A DNA stretch of 64,000 bases. It comes from Calcarisporiella thermophila CBS 279.70. Its lineage: Eukaryota > Calcarisporiellomycota. The translations under genes and the position numbers were made by a program. Below are positions 1 to 10,019 of the stretch, one piece after another; position 1 is the stretch's first letter; every line of letters starts with the position of its first letter. The stretch lies in contig NW_027192191.1 of assembly GCF_041956535.1 (NCBI RefSeq), forward strand, positions 557,267-621,266, written 5' to 3'. The notes below the pieces were generated by a model that searched no databases, had not been told where the DNA came from, and saw only the letters and a program-made list of their open reading frames with translations.

Positions 1-299
1 GATTAGGCTACAAAAGGCCCCGCCCCAAGAAAGAGAATGAGTGGCCCAGCCATGGAGCTATTCACGAATGCCACACCCTCATCACACATTACCTTGGAGT
101 CCGCCACATTGTCCTTCCTTCGCTTCTTGGTGGTCGGTGTTTTTCGTTTGGACGAGGAAAGTGCATGTTTGTTGGTGGAGGGGGTGGGCGGCGGGGTGGG
201 GGAATTGATCACAATAACTTCGGCGGGGTACCCGTTCCTGTAAAAATCCTTCTCCCAATCAGGATTAAACCGCTTACGACGGGAAGTGATGGCAGCCAT
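1..299 (-). CDS. N-terminus of a possible LAMMER/CLK-type kinase (partial)
   Basis: The ATG is at 297-299. Exon 1 (93-299) encodes 69 residues, then a donor (AAG|GTAATG) opens an intron that ends at a TTTTGTAG acceptor at about position 8; exon 2 starts at 7 and leaves the window. The visible part has no domain. It is a basic start (SRRKRF), the phrase EVIVINSPTPPPTPS, and a nuclear-localisation-like KKRRK. Fungal LAMMER (CLK/Kns1/Lkh1) kinases often carry an EVIVI-D-TPPP stretch followed by a KRRR patch ahead of the kinase domain, which is the only reason for the call. The identity is inference from memory of the family; the intron is read directly from the sequence. Confidence 0.4.
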
Positions 300-571
300 C
301 TTGTAAGGCGGTGATATTCAAAGTGGTGAGTATTGCTCGAGCGGCGTTAATTAGGGGGGAGTGGGTAGTCAATGGTGTAAAAAAAATGAGTGCATTCTCA
401 CTTCGTCGCCTGCTCCTTTCTTTTTTCCCTCAGTATTCAAAAATTATTAAGCACTTAATAATTTTATAAAAAATTACACACGAAAAAAAAAAAATTCAAA
501 AACTAGTGCAAGAAATCAGTAGCCAAGCCGACACAAAAAAAAACTATTCGCAGTTCAATAGGTTTCAATTA

Positions 572-2684
572 TCAGGATTGTTCGTTCTTGAATGGAGCAG
601 CTGCAGCGGGTACAGGCTCGCTTTCGCCTTCCGGTTTCCGACCCGGAGGTATTGTTGTGGTTTGCGGTGCGGGCTCATCAGCATTGCTTCCCTGAATTCT
701 TACCATGGACTCCTCGGTCCGCAATGCTCCATCCTCCTCCCCATTGACATCGACCTCCATACTTTCGGCGTCCCCAGGTGCCTGGCTCGGCATTGCCTCC
801 CCATTCCTTCCCTCTCCGGATTCCTTATAGTTTTGCTCTCGCCGCCGCTCTGGCTCTCCGTCCGAGTCGTAGTATTCATTCTCCGGGACAATGAGCTTAT
901 CGGCGATTCGCTGTGGGAGACGCTCCTCGGGATCGTCCATATCCTCGTCGTCGGACTCGACCTTATCGGCGGGCACCTCCTGCATTTGCACGCTGGGTGC
1001 GAACTGAGTGCGCGACAGGTTCTGCAGCACTTGAACCCTGAAAAAGAGCGTTGATTACCCATTGATTGAGCCTATACTAAGTGGAGTGGGGGGGAGGGAA
1101 GAGTTTTGGCTTACTTGATTTTTTCCAAGTATTCGGGTGTGTTCAAATTGTCCATGTTGCTCGACAGCACATCCAGCTTGTAATCGGGCCCGAAGTATTC
1201 ATAATAGTCGTTGTATGGCATGGTCGGCCCAATGTCCTGCCCGACCACGACGCCCGTCTCGTACGCCCACGCCTTCGCGACATTGCGCATGGTATATCCG
1301 CCGCCGCCGAGAATCAAGGTTGGTAGATTGAAACTCTTCACGAAACGCACGCAGTTGGCGTGCCCTTTCATGGAGAGATTGAAGCAGCCGAGTTTATCCC
1401 CGCTCAACGAATCCGCGCCACACTGTAGTACAACGGCAGACGGCCGATACCAATCCATCGCTGCTTGAATCACCTACATATATACCGCGGGTTATTTGTT
1501 GGATGGTCCCATTTGCAAAAAAAAGCACAAAATCATTGCAAGGGAAAAAAAAGAGCTACCGGCTCGAATACACTCTTGTAGGATTCGTCGCTGATTCCTT
1601 CCCGCAGAGGAAAGTTAACTGCGTAGTGCTTCCCGCGTCCGATGCCAATATCCCGAAGCTCTCCTGTGCCCGGGAAAAACTCTCCATACTTGTGGAAACT
1701 CACGGTCATGACCCGATCAGTAGTGAAAAATGCCTCCTCCACACCATCCCCGTGGTGGATATCAATATCAATATAGAGTACACGTTGATGAAACCTTGGA
1801 ATGTCGGAGCAAGTGTTAGCAAAAATGTTCCCCTCCCTTCCATGGCAGCACCACAGAGCGACATTCCACGCTTCAATGCTTACCTCAATAATTCCAATAT
1901 GCCCAATACAATATCATTGACATAGCAAAACCCGCTTGCCTCTGCCTTTTTTGCGTGATGCAAACCTCCTGCCCAGTTGATCGCAATATCACACAGCCCA
2001 CGGTTGAGCCGCGCCGCTCCCTCTTAATAAATGTGCAAAGCAATTATTTATCCTTTTTTCCCTTTATAAACGGATTAAAAAAAAAGCAAGCTATGTCTCT
2101 ACCCATGGAGCCACCCGCTGACAGACCACAATACTCAAAGAGCCCATCGAATACAGGGCAGTCATCTCCCACATTATCTGGAGGGATAGAAGGGGGTTAG
2201 ACCAGCTCAAAACAGAAGTGAGAGGGGATGGGCGTGAGGAGAGTCGCCATTACGCATACATTTTGCTAGATCCCGAGAATTCTGGTCCAGAGTCTCAGGG
2301 GTCACTCGAGATAAGAAGTCGATGTACTCGTCGGTGTGAAACTGCGTCATTTCCCACTTATTTGCAGGTTTAGCTCTCTACGGTCGCCGAATTACAGAGA
2401 AGGCCACCACTCATTAGCCCAGCTATCGAAAGAGGAAAGCAAGACCACGCAACTCACATAGATTTCCATCTTCTTATACAGCCCATAGTTCATCACCAGT
2501 CCGTGGCACATTCTTATCCTGTGGGGCTTCATGGGATGGCCTGGGCCATAGTGGTAATTGCCAACATTGGCTAGCATAAATAGATGGATGCATATATTCA
2601 GCCATGGTGAGTGGCAAGAGTGGGAAGAAAGGAAGACGCACCATCGTAAAAGTAACACACTCTCTTCTTTTGCTGTGTGGCCAT
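572..2684 (-). CDS. RPD3: Class I histone deacetylase, RPD3/HDAC1 family
   Basis: Zinc-dependent lysine deacetylase that removes acetyl groups from histone tails in Sin3-type corepressor complexes in the nucleus. Eight exons: 2642-2684, 2458-2570, 2260-2377, 2103-2177, 1884-2022, 1560-1794, 1115-1473 and 572-1037 (515 aa). The start [14 protein letters not shown] is followed by [13 protein letters not shown]. Catalytic residues are all present: tandem His138-His139 ([10 protein letters not shown]), zinc ligands Asp174 and His176 ([11 protein letters not shown]) and Asp262 (CGADSLSGD), and Tyr301 ([10 protein letters not shown]). The last exon encodes an acidic, low-complexity tail of about 150 residues, as in HDAC1 and RPD3. 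The exon 5 acceptor (AAG|AGGGAGC) was chosen because it keeps the family spacing. The gene looks intact. Several class I paralogues exist in fungi, so RPD3 rather than HOS2 is the likelier but not certain name. Confidence 0.96.
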
Positions 2685-3540
2685 TGAAAAATCGCTTCTT
2701 GTCGATGCTAAGCTAGGAGGGGACCATAGGAGAAAGAAAAGGAATCGGACAAGAATGGACGCGTGTTAACAACCTGAAACAGAGGCTAAATGCAAAGTTC
2801 ACACAGCTTCCCCCCCACTCCTCTGAGAGCAAGCGATAGGCTATGCTGAGGAGCCTTACCTGACCAAACTGAAACGGACTCTCTCTTCAAAAGGAAGCCG
2901 ACGTGTAAGCGATCTATGAAAATGAAAGAGAAATTTAATGTGTATCCGAGTCTTGAACAAGAGGAACATTAGAGCTGGAGACAAGCCATAAAAAACAGTG
3001 GCTTGGTCCATGGTCGCCTCCTCTTATCTCTCACCGGGTGTACAAAGATACTTTCATGTGTCGGGTCGGGTTGGAGTGAAAAAAAAAAAGAAGCATTGTT
3101 ATTAAACTAGGATGGAATTGAAAAACAAACAAACAACACCTCTGGTGCAGAACATAGAAAGAAAAGGATTATTAGAAAATCGGCATGGAATTATTCATCT
3201 CCGGGTCAAAGACCAGCTCCCTTCTATTACAACGGAATAATAAACGGAAAGGATAAAAAGGACCTATATAAAAACAGGGGAAATACTTCATAGCATCTCT
3301 TTTTTTTTTCATTCTTTCTTTTTTCTACTTTTTGTACAAGTGTTTGAACTTATTTGCCTGCTCCTAAGGGGGGGAAAAAAAAGAGTTGGAATAACTCGAT
3401 AGAAGTGAGGGTAAGGGGAGGAAGCATAACAAAGAAAAAAAGAAAATAACATTTACAAAACGAAAAGGTAGTGCCAACAAAGAGGGTGAGGTTGAAAGAA
3501 TAAGCGTCACAATATATGTATATATATATTTATAGATTCA
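2685..3540. other. Intergenic: deacetylase upstream region and 3' region of 7-TM gene
   Basis: About 850 bases with no ORF that resembles a protein. It holds homopolymer A and T tracts (a T run near 3300, A runs near 3080 and 3375), which are common in fungal promoters and 3' ends. The deacetylase promoter must lie at its left side. No specific site is recognised. Confidence 0.5.
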
Positions 3541-5362
3541 CTATGGGTGTATACCGCCTGCCTCGATATCTCTCGACCTCATGGGCCGTATAAGGCCGGC
3601 TCTTGAGCTGGCTCGTGATATGCCGTCGCCACCGTATTCAAACGAGGATTTGTTCCTAATCTCCAACGGCCGCCCCTTCTCCTCCATCTCGTAGTACCCC
3701 CACGTGGCCTCGTCCAGTTCATTCTCCGGCTCCTCCATGACCAGCTGCTGCGAGACAAAGTTGGAGATCATCCGCGGCTTGTCACGATGGCCATTTCGGG
3801 GCGGGGGGCGAGGAAGGTTGTGCTGGCGGTAAAGCTCGTGCTCGTGCTCGAGGGGGTCCTCCGTAAAAGAGTTCATCGGGAGAGGATCCTGCGGCTGGAT
3901 CCGAGCACTATCGCGGAGGGAGGAGAGGTCGGGGCGGGTGGTTGGGAGGGATTGGCTGGTGGTGACGCGGGTGCTGTTGCTGCCATGCATGAAAGCGGCG
4001 TTCGGATAGAAAATGAAGAGGAGTAGGATCCAAACAAACATGGCCATGAAATTGAAGGTGGCTAGTGCAAGGCAAAGATAGAGAGAAGATGAGAAAAGAG
4101 GAAGCCCATCCGGGGGGACTCGAGCGCAACTCACCGATCAAAATGTCGGAAGCAAACTTGTTATGTGCGATCACCTGTTCTGAGGTCAGGCCGTCCACCG
4201 ACAAGATGAACATGGTGATACTTCCGATCATCGTGACGGCCGACAGAAGTCGGTTCATCGAGCAGAAATAGGCGAGCTTGGTCGCAATCTCCTTGGAGTT
4301 GGATTGGGTGTGGGTGATGCCAAGCAGATGGCGGAAGCGAATTTCCGAAACGATCCTGGAGAAGTGGGAGAGAGACGGAAAAAATGTACATATGAGATTC
4401 AAGCTCGATCCTCCCCCCACAGCAGCAACCAGCACGAGGATACATACCCCAAGAGTGATACGAGCAACAGCTCGAATGCGTAGAACAGCTGCGGGACGGC
4501 TTCGGCCTTGACGTGGTCGTTCTTGTAAAAGTATTCGAGAAGCGGAAAAGTGATGATACTCCCGGCACACCACACAAGATAGGCGCGGAATTCAAAGCTA
4601 GACTCATCAGGAGAGGAAAGAGAGAGGACAAAGGGATCAGCTTGGAGTGCCGAGGTTGCCACATCCAGTCACCGCAAAAGCCTACCTGCCGACAAAAGTC
4701 GTTTTGGTGAAGGTGCTGGCGAGGAAGTTCCAAAAGATCTGCAGCAGCGAGAGCATCCCCATCTGCATGGAGAAGCCGACCATCAGGGCAAATTCCGTGG
4801 AGAGGATCGCGTCGCGGTTGCCCGGGCTCCAGAGATTATCAGGCTTGGAGACGATGATGTCGGTTCTCGGGTCGTGCAGAAAGCCCTCCTGATACTTGAA
4901 GATCGAGGTGCGGACGTCATAGTACCTGCAAAAGGAGAGGCGAGGTTAGTAGGGCATCAGAGGGGCTCAAGCGGCGAGCACTACGTACAGCTGGAGCGGG
5001 AGGGCAATGAAGATAAATAAGGTCATGATAGTCTATCGGACAATGGTAAGACAAATTAGAACGGCCCATGTTTAGTAAGGTTTGCCTAGATCTATCTCGA
5101 AAGAAGCTATCGCACTCACCTTTATTTGGAAGTGTCTGATCTTGGACCACCGGAAGCAGGCAAATTTATCGGTTCGATAGATATGGATAATGATGTAGAC
5201 AAATAAGAAAGAGAACGAAACCGCTCTTTCTACACAGCAGAAGCGGGAACAGGGAGAAACCGGGGAAGAGGGGAGAGAGAGAGAGCGTTAGCCATTGGCA
5301 GGGGAACAGGAATGCCGATCAGAGGCGCACTCACCAAGGTATGAGTAATCCGAGAGATGCAT
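3541..5362 (-). CDS. Seven-transmembrane protein with long cytosolic-type tail, family not recognised
   Basis: Seven exons (5335-5362, 5120-5229, 4989-5032, 4686-4925, 4448-4597, 4135-4355, 3541-4061) give 437 aa. By eye there are seven hydrophobic segments, at about residues 12-28, 47-62, 106-130, 146-163, 172-191, 228-246 and 260-285. A polar tail of about 150 residues, rich in Ser, Pro, Arg and Glu, follows. The start MHLSDYSYL has no signal peptide. The loop between segments 2 and 3 contains YYDVRTSIFKYQEGF, and the loop before segment 6 contains SEIRFRHLLGITHTQSNSK. The topology is receptor-like (GPCR or THH1/TOM-type plants-and-fungi proteins), but I see no diagnostic motif. The exon 3 donor (CAGCT|GTACGT) was chosen because it alone keeps the frame. 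Function unknown. Confidence 0.75.
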
Positions 5363-8300
5363 TGTGAGGAGGGGCCGAAGTTCAGGCGGAGCCCATGCAC
5401 AAGACTGGGAGGGGGGGGGGGGGAGCGGCGGCGGCGGGTGGGCGTTCAAGCGCGGATGCCTTAGATGGAGAAGATGGAATCAGACAGAACAGGGGCGCGG
5501 GGGAGGGGCGGAATGCGGGGGAGAAGGCGGAAGGGGGCGAGCGCGGGCTTGGAATGCAGAAGAAGAGAGAGGGAGACGGAGTCAGAAGGAAGGCGAACTT
5601 ATTCTCAAGGCTGGACGAAGCCGGAGTTGCAAAAGCACGCTACTAAATTAAACTTCTGATAAAAGCGGGGGTGGTGATTCTCAGCTCTCACCTTAAATTT
5701 TGTGTTTGGTCGCCACTGTCGGATGCAGAATTGAAGATGAGTGGACACCGCGCGCTAAATTGACTTCTGCATATGCAGTAAGCTAATCGCGGCAGGGGGG
5801 CGGGGGCATGCAGGGCCAGAGACATCGCGGTCGGCTGGCTGATCCGGCTTCAGCTCGCGCGTCCAACGGCCGGGCCTGGGTGGGGTTTGAGTCAATCGAA
5901 GGGGGGCGACTCGCCCTGGGCCCTGCCAGCTTGCATAGAACCCCGCCTGCCTCATCAATAGGCCATGACAAATGAGCAATCTGATTCGAGGGCATCCGGA
6001 TCTGAAACGGACATGTGCAGGCCGTCACGGCCGCCCCTGAGTGGAGGAAGGGCTGGCGGCCGCTGTTTCGTCCGGTTTCTGAGGGGGAAAGCGCAGATGT
6101 CTTGTAAATTTCCACCGCGCCTATCTCGCAGCACCGATCGCCTGCCGAGGCCGCGCTGCGCTACGCAATTGTTTGGGGCCGTCGGACACGGCCGCCCCCC
6201 CGCGGCTCCGACACAATGCCCTGAGGCGGGCAGGCGTGCGAATCTCCCCCCACACGCAACCGCTTCCCAGCCGCAATCTCGGCCGCCTGCTGTCACTGGG
6301 CCGATTCGACTAATTGGGTGATTTAATTTCTGATTCGAAAATCGAAAATAAATTGATCACTCTGCGACAGATTGGTTCGCAGATTGGGCCCCCCTCCTTA
6401 GCTGCCATTGCCTCGGTCTAGCTCCCGTTGGATGCTTAGACCACCGCAGCACCATTCAAGGCTCGGCAGCTCCCCCCCAAAACGGGCCGATCGCGCACAA
6501 GAACAATTAAATGCAATAGCGCATCGGCCCCCATCGCGCTGTTTTGGAGACTCCTCTTGCCTGTTTGAGCAGCCACGGGCATTTCAGGAGGCCCGGCGCG
6601 ATCCCATGACCCCTAATGGCCTCACGAACCTTTATTGACGACGCGGTGGGTGTCTATACACGCCTCAATAGCCTGCTTGGTGAGAAACTTTTGTACTGCG
6701 CAGCATATTAGCCGACCAGGTCAGAGTTTGTGGGGGGCCTTTGTGCTCTTGCCACGTAAACTTCGATCTTGCCCGCTTAGGCGAAAGCTTCTTTCCGCTG
6801 TCGCCCGGCCGCTCATTCGTCGCGAGAGCCACCCCCCTCGCTCGATCCCCTGGGCCGCGATCTTCGTCCGCTTGTGTATCAGAACGTCGGTTGTATCGAG
6901 ATGACGAATCTTCCTGCGGAACCCTCCAGCAAACCTAAGGAAGAATTCTTTGCCGCCCGGTTAAATTAGTGTAACCTGGCTGCTCTCCCTCCCCCCATTC
7001 CGAATCAGCGCCCAACCTGTCTAACAACAACGCTGTCCTACTGTTTCCGGATAGGCGCGTGCCCCATTTTCCCCGATAATACGCGCTTCAACCTAATGCC
7101 GCGGCCAACGGCCTTGACAATCCCTCGTACAGCTTGCGCGTTCGGGCCACCCCTCGCCCCTGTGCAAGAGAAACGGGTTCCTAGCCTCATGAGAAACTGT
7201 ACATAAACCTAACCTTACGTGACCTTCTAAACCAGCACATGAAAGTGGGTGAACAAGTTGGCCCCGTCCCCCTCACTTTTGCAGGAGGGCAAGGGAGGGG
7301 GGAGCGCTTCTCGTGGTCAAAGCCGATGGTGTAGCCTGACGTCAGCGAGGAATCGTCAAAGGCGCGTCCGCCTCCCCCCCCCCCCCCGCACGGGCTATTC
7401 GAAGATGCTTAGAGTTTGACTAGGAGGCTCCGGTCGACCGAGAGGACACGTTCTCAAATTCCTGATTGAGTAGAACCGGAGATTGACAGGATCCCTCCCA
7501 GCAATAGATAAATAGGCCGCGTCATGGAGGCGGTCCACTTTGAAGGCTAGATATATGTTGTTGCGAAGCAAAGTTACGATCGCAAAGGCCCGCGTGGAGA
7601 CACGGCTAATTGGCCTAAAAGCAGCGGGCTGCCGACGAAACCCCGAGTTGAGTGATCGCAGCTCGGCCTTAGCAATTAATCTTAAATATCCAAGGGGCTG
7701 AGAGATTAGATCAAGCTTTTGTTTACCTTCTTCAAAAGACCAAATAGATGAATCTGGATGATTTCGTCTTAGCCCTTTCTAGCTCAAGGAGGGTGGACAC
7801 CGCCAATGCTCCCCATGCTCAAGCGTGGTTACTGTCCCTGACTCCTTGCGTAATCAATCTAGGGCAGGAGCATCGAGTCTATTCGGGTGGAGCGTGGCCC
7901 TCTCATATGAATATAAACTATAACTATAATTATCTGGAATTAACTAAAAGATAGAAATCAGCCCCAATCTCTACGCCCTATGCTTTAGGAATGGGGTTGT
8001 TTTACATGCGGAGAAGGCCTCAGTTTTCCCGAGAAAAATGGCAAGAGTCCTAACGTGAATGCATTGGTCACCCTTCCAATACGCCCTGCGATATAAAAAG
8101 ATTCGCCAAGAGTCGCCCGCATTCCCCCTCCCAGGACCATAGCGAAATCAAGCGGTGATATCCGATGAATCAATCCTTGTACAGGCGAACCTGTCGGAAT
8201 AAATCGAGGTAGAAATTCCTCAAGTCTTACCCCAACCAATCAACGATCTCTTCGTGTTTTCAGCTGTAACATCTAAGAGCTCGAGATGGCCACCCCATCT

Positions 8301-8759
8301 TCTCCTGGAGATAAACAGTAGGTCTTTTGCTACGCGAACATGTTCGGAACTTACCGAGCTTTTATACGGTTGAGCCTCGTCTACTTGCTGAAGAATTAGA
8401 ATTGAAAGATGGAGTTGGTGTTCATTTTCTCACAGGAACTAAAAACATTGCGCGAGGGGGAGAGGGGGGGGGGGAACGCGATCAAAAACACCATGCATAG
8501 TGGGCACGGACGCTTTCATCACGCGCTTCTAGCAAACAAACGTCGTCAAGGTCACGCCAAATAACAGTCGTATAGGCTCGCCTCCATCTCCCCCCCTGTC
8601 AGAAATTCCCACGGGAATATCAACAAAACGAAGGCAAACTTTAATTCCTTATCGAACAGATCCCCCCCCGAATCTTCCTATAAAATCTCCCAACATTTTT
8701 TTTTTTCCTTCTCTTTATTGTTGAATATTAACCTACATTTCCTTTATACACCCTCCACT
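5363..8759. other. GC-rich 3.4-kb non-coding spacer between divergent genes
   Basis: This separates the 7-TM gene (-) and THI5 (+). It is clearly richer in G and C than the right half of the window. It contains a G run of about 13 near 5410, a C run of about 17 near 7373-7389 and another G run near 8466. Open frames here are short, overlap on both strands and resemble no protein, so I treat the region as promoter and 5'-leader DNA. The THI5 promoter should lie at its right end, where a T-rich tract at about 8695-8720 precedes the start codon. A lineage-specific non-coding RNA cannot be excluded. Confidence 0.5.
7337..7344. promoter_or_regulatory. Palindromic CRE (ATF/CREB) site
   Basis: The perfect palindrome TGACGTCA lies in the spacer between the divergent 7-TM and THI5 genes. 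It is the full consensus for ATF/CREB bZIP factors, and such a factor is encoded at the right end of this window (62758 onward). Whether the site is bound is unknown. An 8-mer can occur by chance; a second copy at 50556-50563 sits inside an intron and is probably fortuitous. Confidence 0.4.
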
Positions 8760-9757
8760 ATGAGCCTTGGAAAGCAAACGGATAAGATCACTTGCCTCTT
8801 GAACTGGCACGCCACCCCCTACCACGCCCCAGTCTATCTTGCGCAGAAGCTCGGCTACTTTGCCGAGGAGGGGATTAAGGTGGCTATCCTTGAGCCCAGT
8901 GACCCTTCCGACGTCACCGAGATTATCGGAAGTGGCAAGGTGGACCTGGGCCTCAAGGCAATGATCCACACGATTGCCGCCAAGGCCAGGGAATGGCCGG
9001 TCACGAGTATTGGCACGCTCCTTGACGAGCCTCTGACGGGAGTGGTGTATTTGAAGTCGAGCGGGATCACCGAGGATTTTCAAACCTTGCGAGGCAAGCG
9101 CATCGGTAACCATCACCTCCCACATCGTCTGGGCCTAACCCGCAGCTAACGTGCTTTTTGTTTTCTTTCTCAGGCTATGTTGGAGAGTTTGGCAAAATCA
9201 TCCTTGACGAGCTCACCCAGCACTATGGCATGAAGCCCGAGGAATACACCGCGATTCGCGTGGGCATGAACGTCACCGATGCCATCAAGCGCGGGGTCAT
9301 CGACGCAGGAGTGGGCCTTGAAAATGTGCAGCAGGTCGAGCTCGAGGCTTGGTGTGAGGAGCAGGGCAAGCCCAGGGACGAGGTGCGTATGCTCCGGATC
9401 GATGAGCTCGCCCACCTTGGCTGCTGCTGCTTCTGCTCCATCCTCTACATCGTCAACGAGAACTACCTGGCCCAGAACCGCGACAACGTCGCCAAGTTCG
9501 TCCGTGCCGTGGCCAAAGCAACGGAATACCTCCTCGCCCAACCGCAAAAGGCCTACAACCAATACTGCGAGGTGAAGCCGGATCTTGCCTCGCCCCTCAA
9601 CCGCAGAATCTTTGAGCGCTCCTTGCCCTACTTCTCCAAGAACCTGGAGAACGTCGAGCGTGATTGGAACAAGGTGACGAATTACTGCAAACGGCTTGGA
9701 CTGATTGACAACTCGTTCCAACAGAATTACACCAACGAGTTTGTCCTGAACAAGTAA
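8760..9757 (+). CDS. THI5: THI5/NMT1-type HMP-phosphate synthase (thiamine pyrimidine synthesis)
   Basis: Makes the pyrimidine half of thiamine (4-amino-5-hydroxymethyl-2-methylpyrimidine phosphate) from PLP and an active-site histidine in a single-turnover reaction. Two exons, 8760-9105 and 9174-9757 (309 aa). Family landmarks: LLNW near the N-terminus, His70 in [10 protein letters not shown] (the donor histidine, His66 in yeast), the long block [19 protein letters not shown], and the CCCFC motif at residues 199-203. The start at 8760 was chosen over an in-frame ATG at 8718 because [11 protein letters not shown] matches the family start. The protein ends at NYTNEF plus four residues, so it lacks the roughly 30-residue tail seen in yeast. 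The stop codon sits inside a consensus splice donor (see 9754-9887), and a TPP riboswitch lies downstream. Confidence 0.96.
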
Positions 9758-9887
9758 GTAGGATGCCGACGCTTTTCGTGGTAGGTTTTAGTTTAGGCGA
9801 AGCCCCTCCTCCCATTTCACCACCATACCCCTCTCCGCTATGGGTAACTTTCTGTCGTATATAGTTCATTTTTATTCTTCTGTGTAG
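9754..9887 (+). other. Candidate 3' intron overlapping the THI5 stop codon
   Basis: The last sense and stop codons read AAG TAA, and the same bases form the consensus donor AA|GTAAGT at 9754-9759. A pyrimidine-rich acceptor ending TGTGTAG lies at 9881-9887. Splicing would remove the stop codon and extend the frame by 26 codons, to a TGA at 9967-9969 inside the riboswitch CUGAGA box. An AATAAA hexamer lies at 9889-9894, between the acceptor and the aptamer. The signals are read directly; use of the intron is inference. Confidence 0.45.
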
Positions 9888-9920
9888 GAATAAAAGCTTT
9901 TATATTTTTTTCTTTGTGCA

Positions 9921-10018
9921 TGCGCTAGGGGTGTCAGAGCTTACTCTCTTACGAGAGATCTCTGTCTGAGAAATACCCTTTGAACCTGATCATTGTAATA
10001 GATGCGAAGGGAAGCGCG
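9921..10018 (+). promoter_or_regulatory. TPP (thiamine pyrophosphate) riboswitch aptamer, 3' of THI5
   Basis: All conserved elements appear in order. P1 is TGCGCT 9921-9926 with AGCGCG 10013-10018. P2 is AGGGGT 9927-9932 with ACCCTT 9975-9980. P3 is CAGAG 9935-9939 with CTCTG 9960-9964, topped by P3a (CTCTC 9944-9948 with GAGAG 9953-9957). Then come the CUGAGA box at 9966-9971 and the ACCTGATC core at 9984-9991. P4 is CCT 9985-9987 with AGG 10008-10010, and P5 is ATC 9989-9991 with GAT 10001-10003. The closing GCGAAGGGAA is at 10004-10013 (the usual form has U in place of the first A after GCG). It starts 163 bases after the THI5 stop and 1.1 kb before the next gene, so THI5 is the likely target, through 3'-end processing or splicing. 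Fungal TPP aptamers are normally in 5' leaders or introns. Confidence 0.93.
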
Positions 10019-10019
10019 C

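Noticed and set aside
5364-6321. Several overlapping open frames (up to 118 codons) in the GC-rich spacer
   Set aside because: Gly/Arg/Pro-rich frames on both strands overlap each other, as expected from GC-rich non-coding DNA; none resembles a protein.
9170-9721. 183-codon open frame antisense to THI5
   Set aside because: It lies opposite the conserved THI5 coding sequence, where GC-rich third positions keep the reverse frame open; its translation shows no domain.
9921-10018. Riboswitch as a 5'-leader element of the Sel1-repeat gene
   Set aside because: It lies 1.1 kb from that start, beyond a pyrimidine tract that looks like its promoter, and the gene has no link to thiamine; THI5 immediately upstream is the natural target. 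Not formally excluded.
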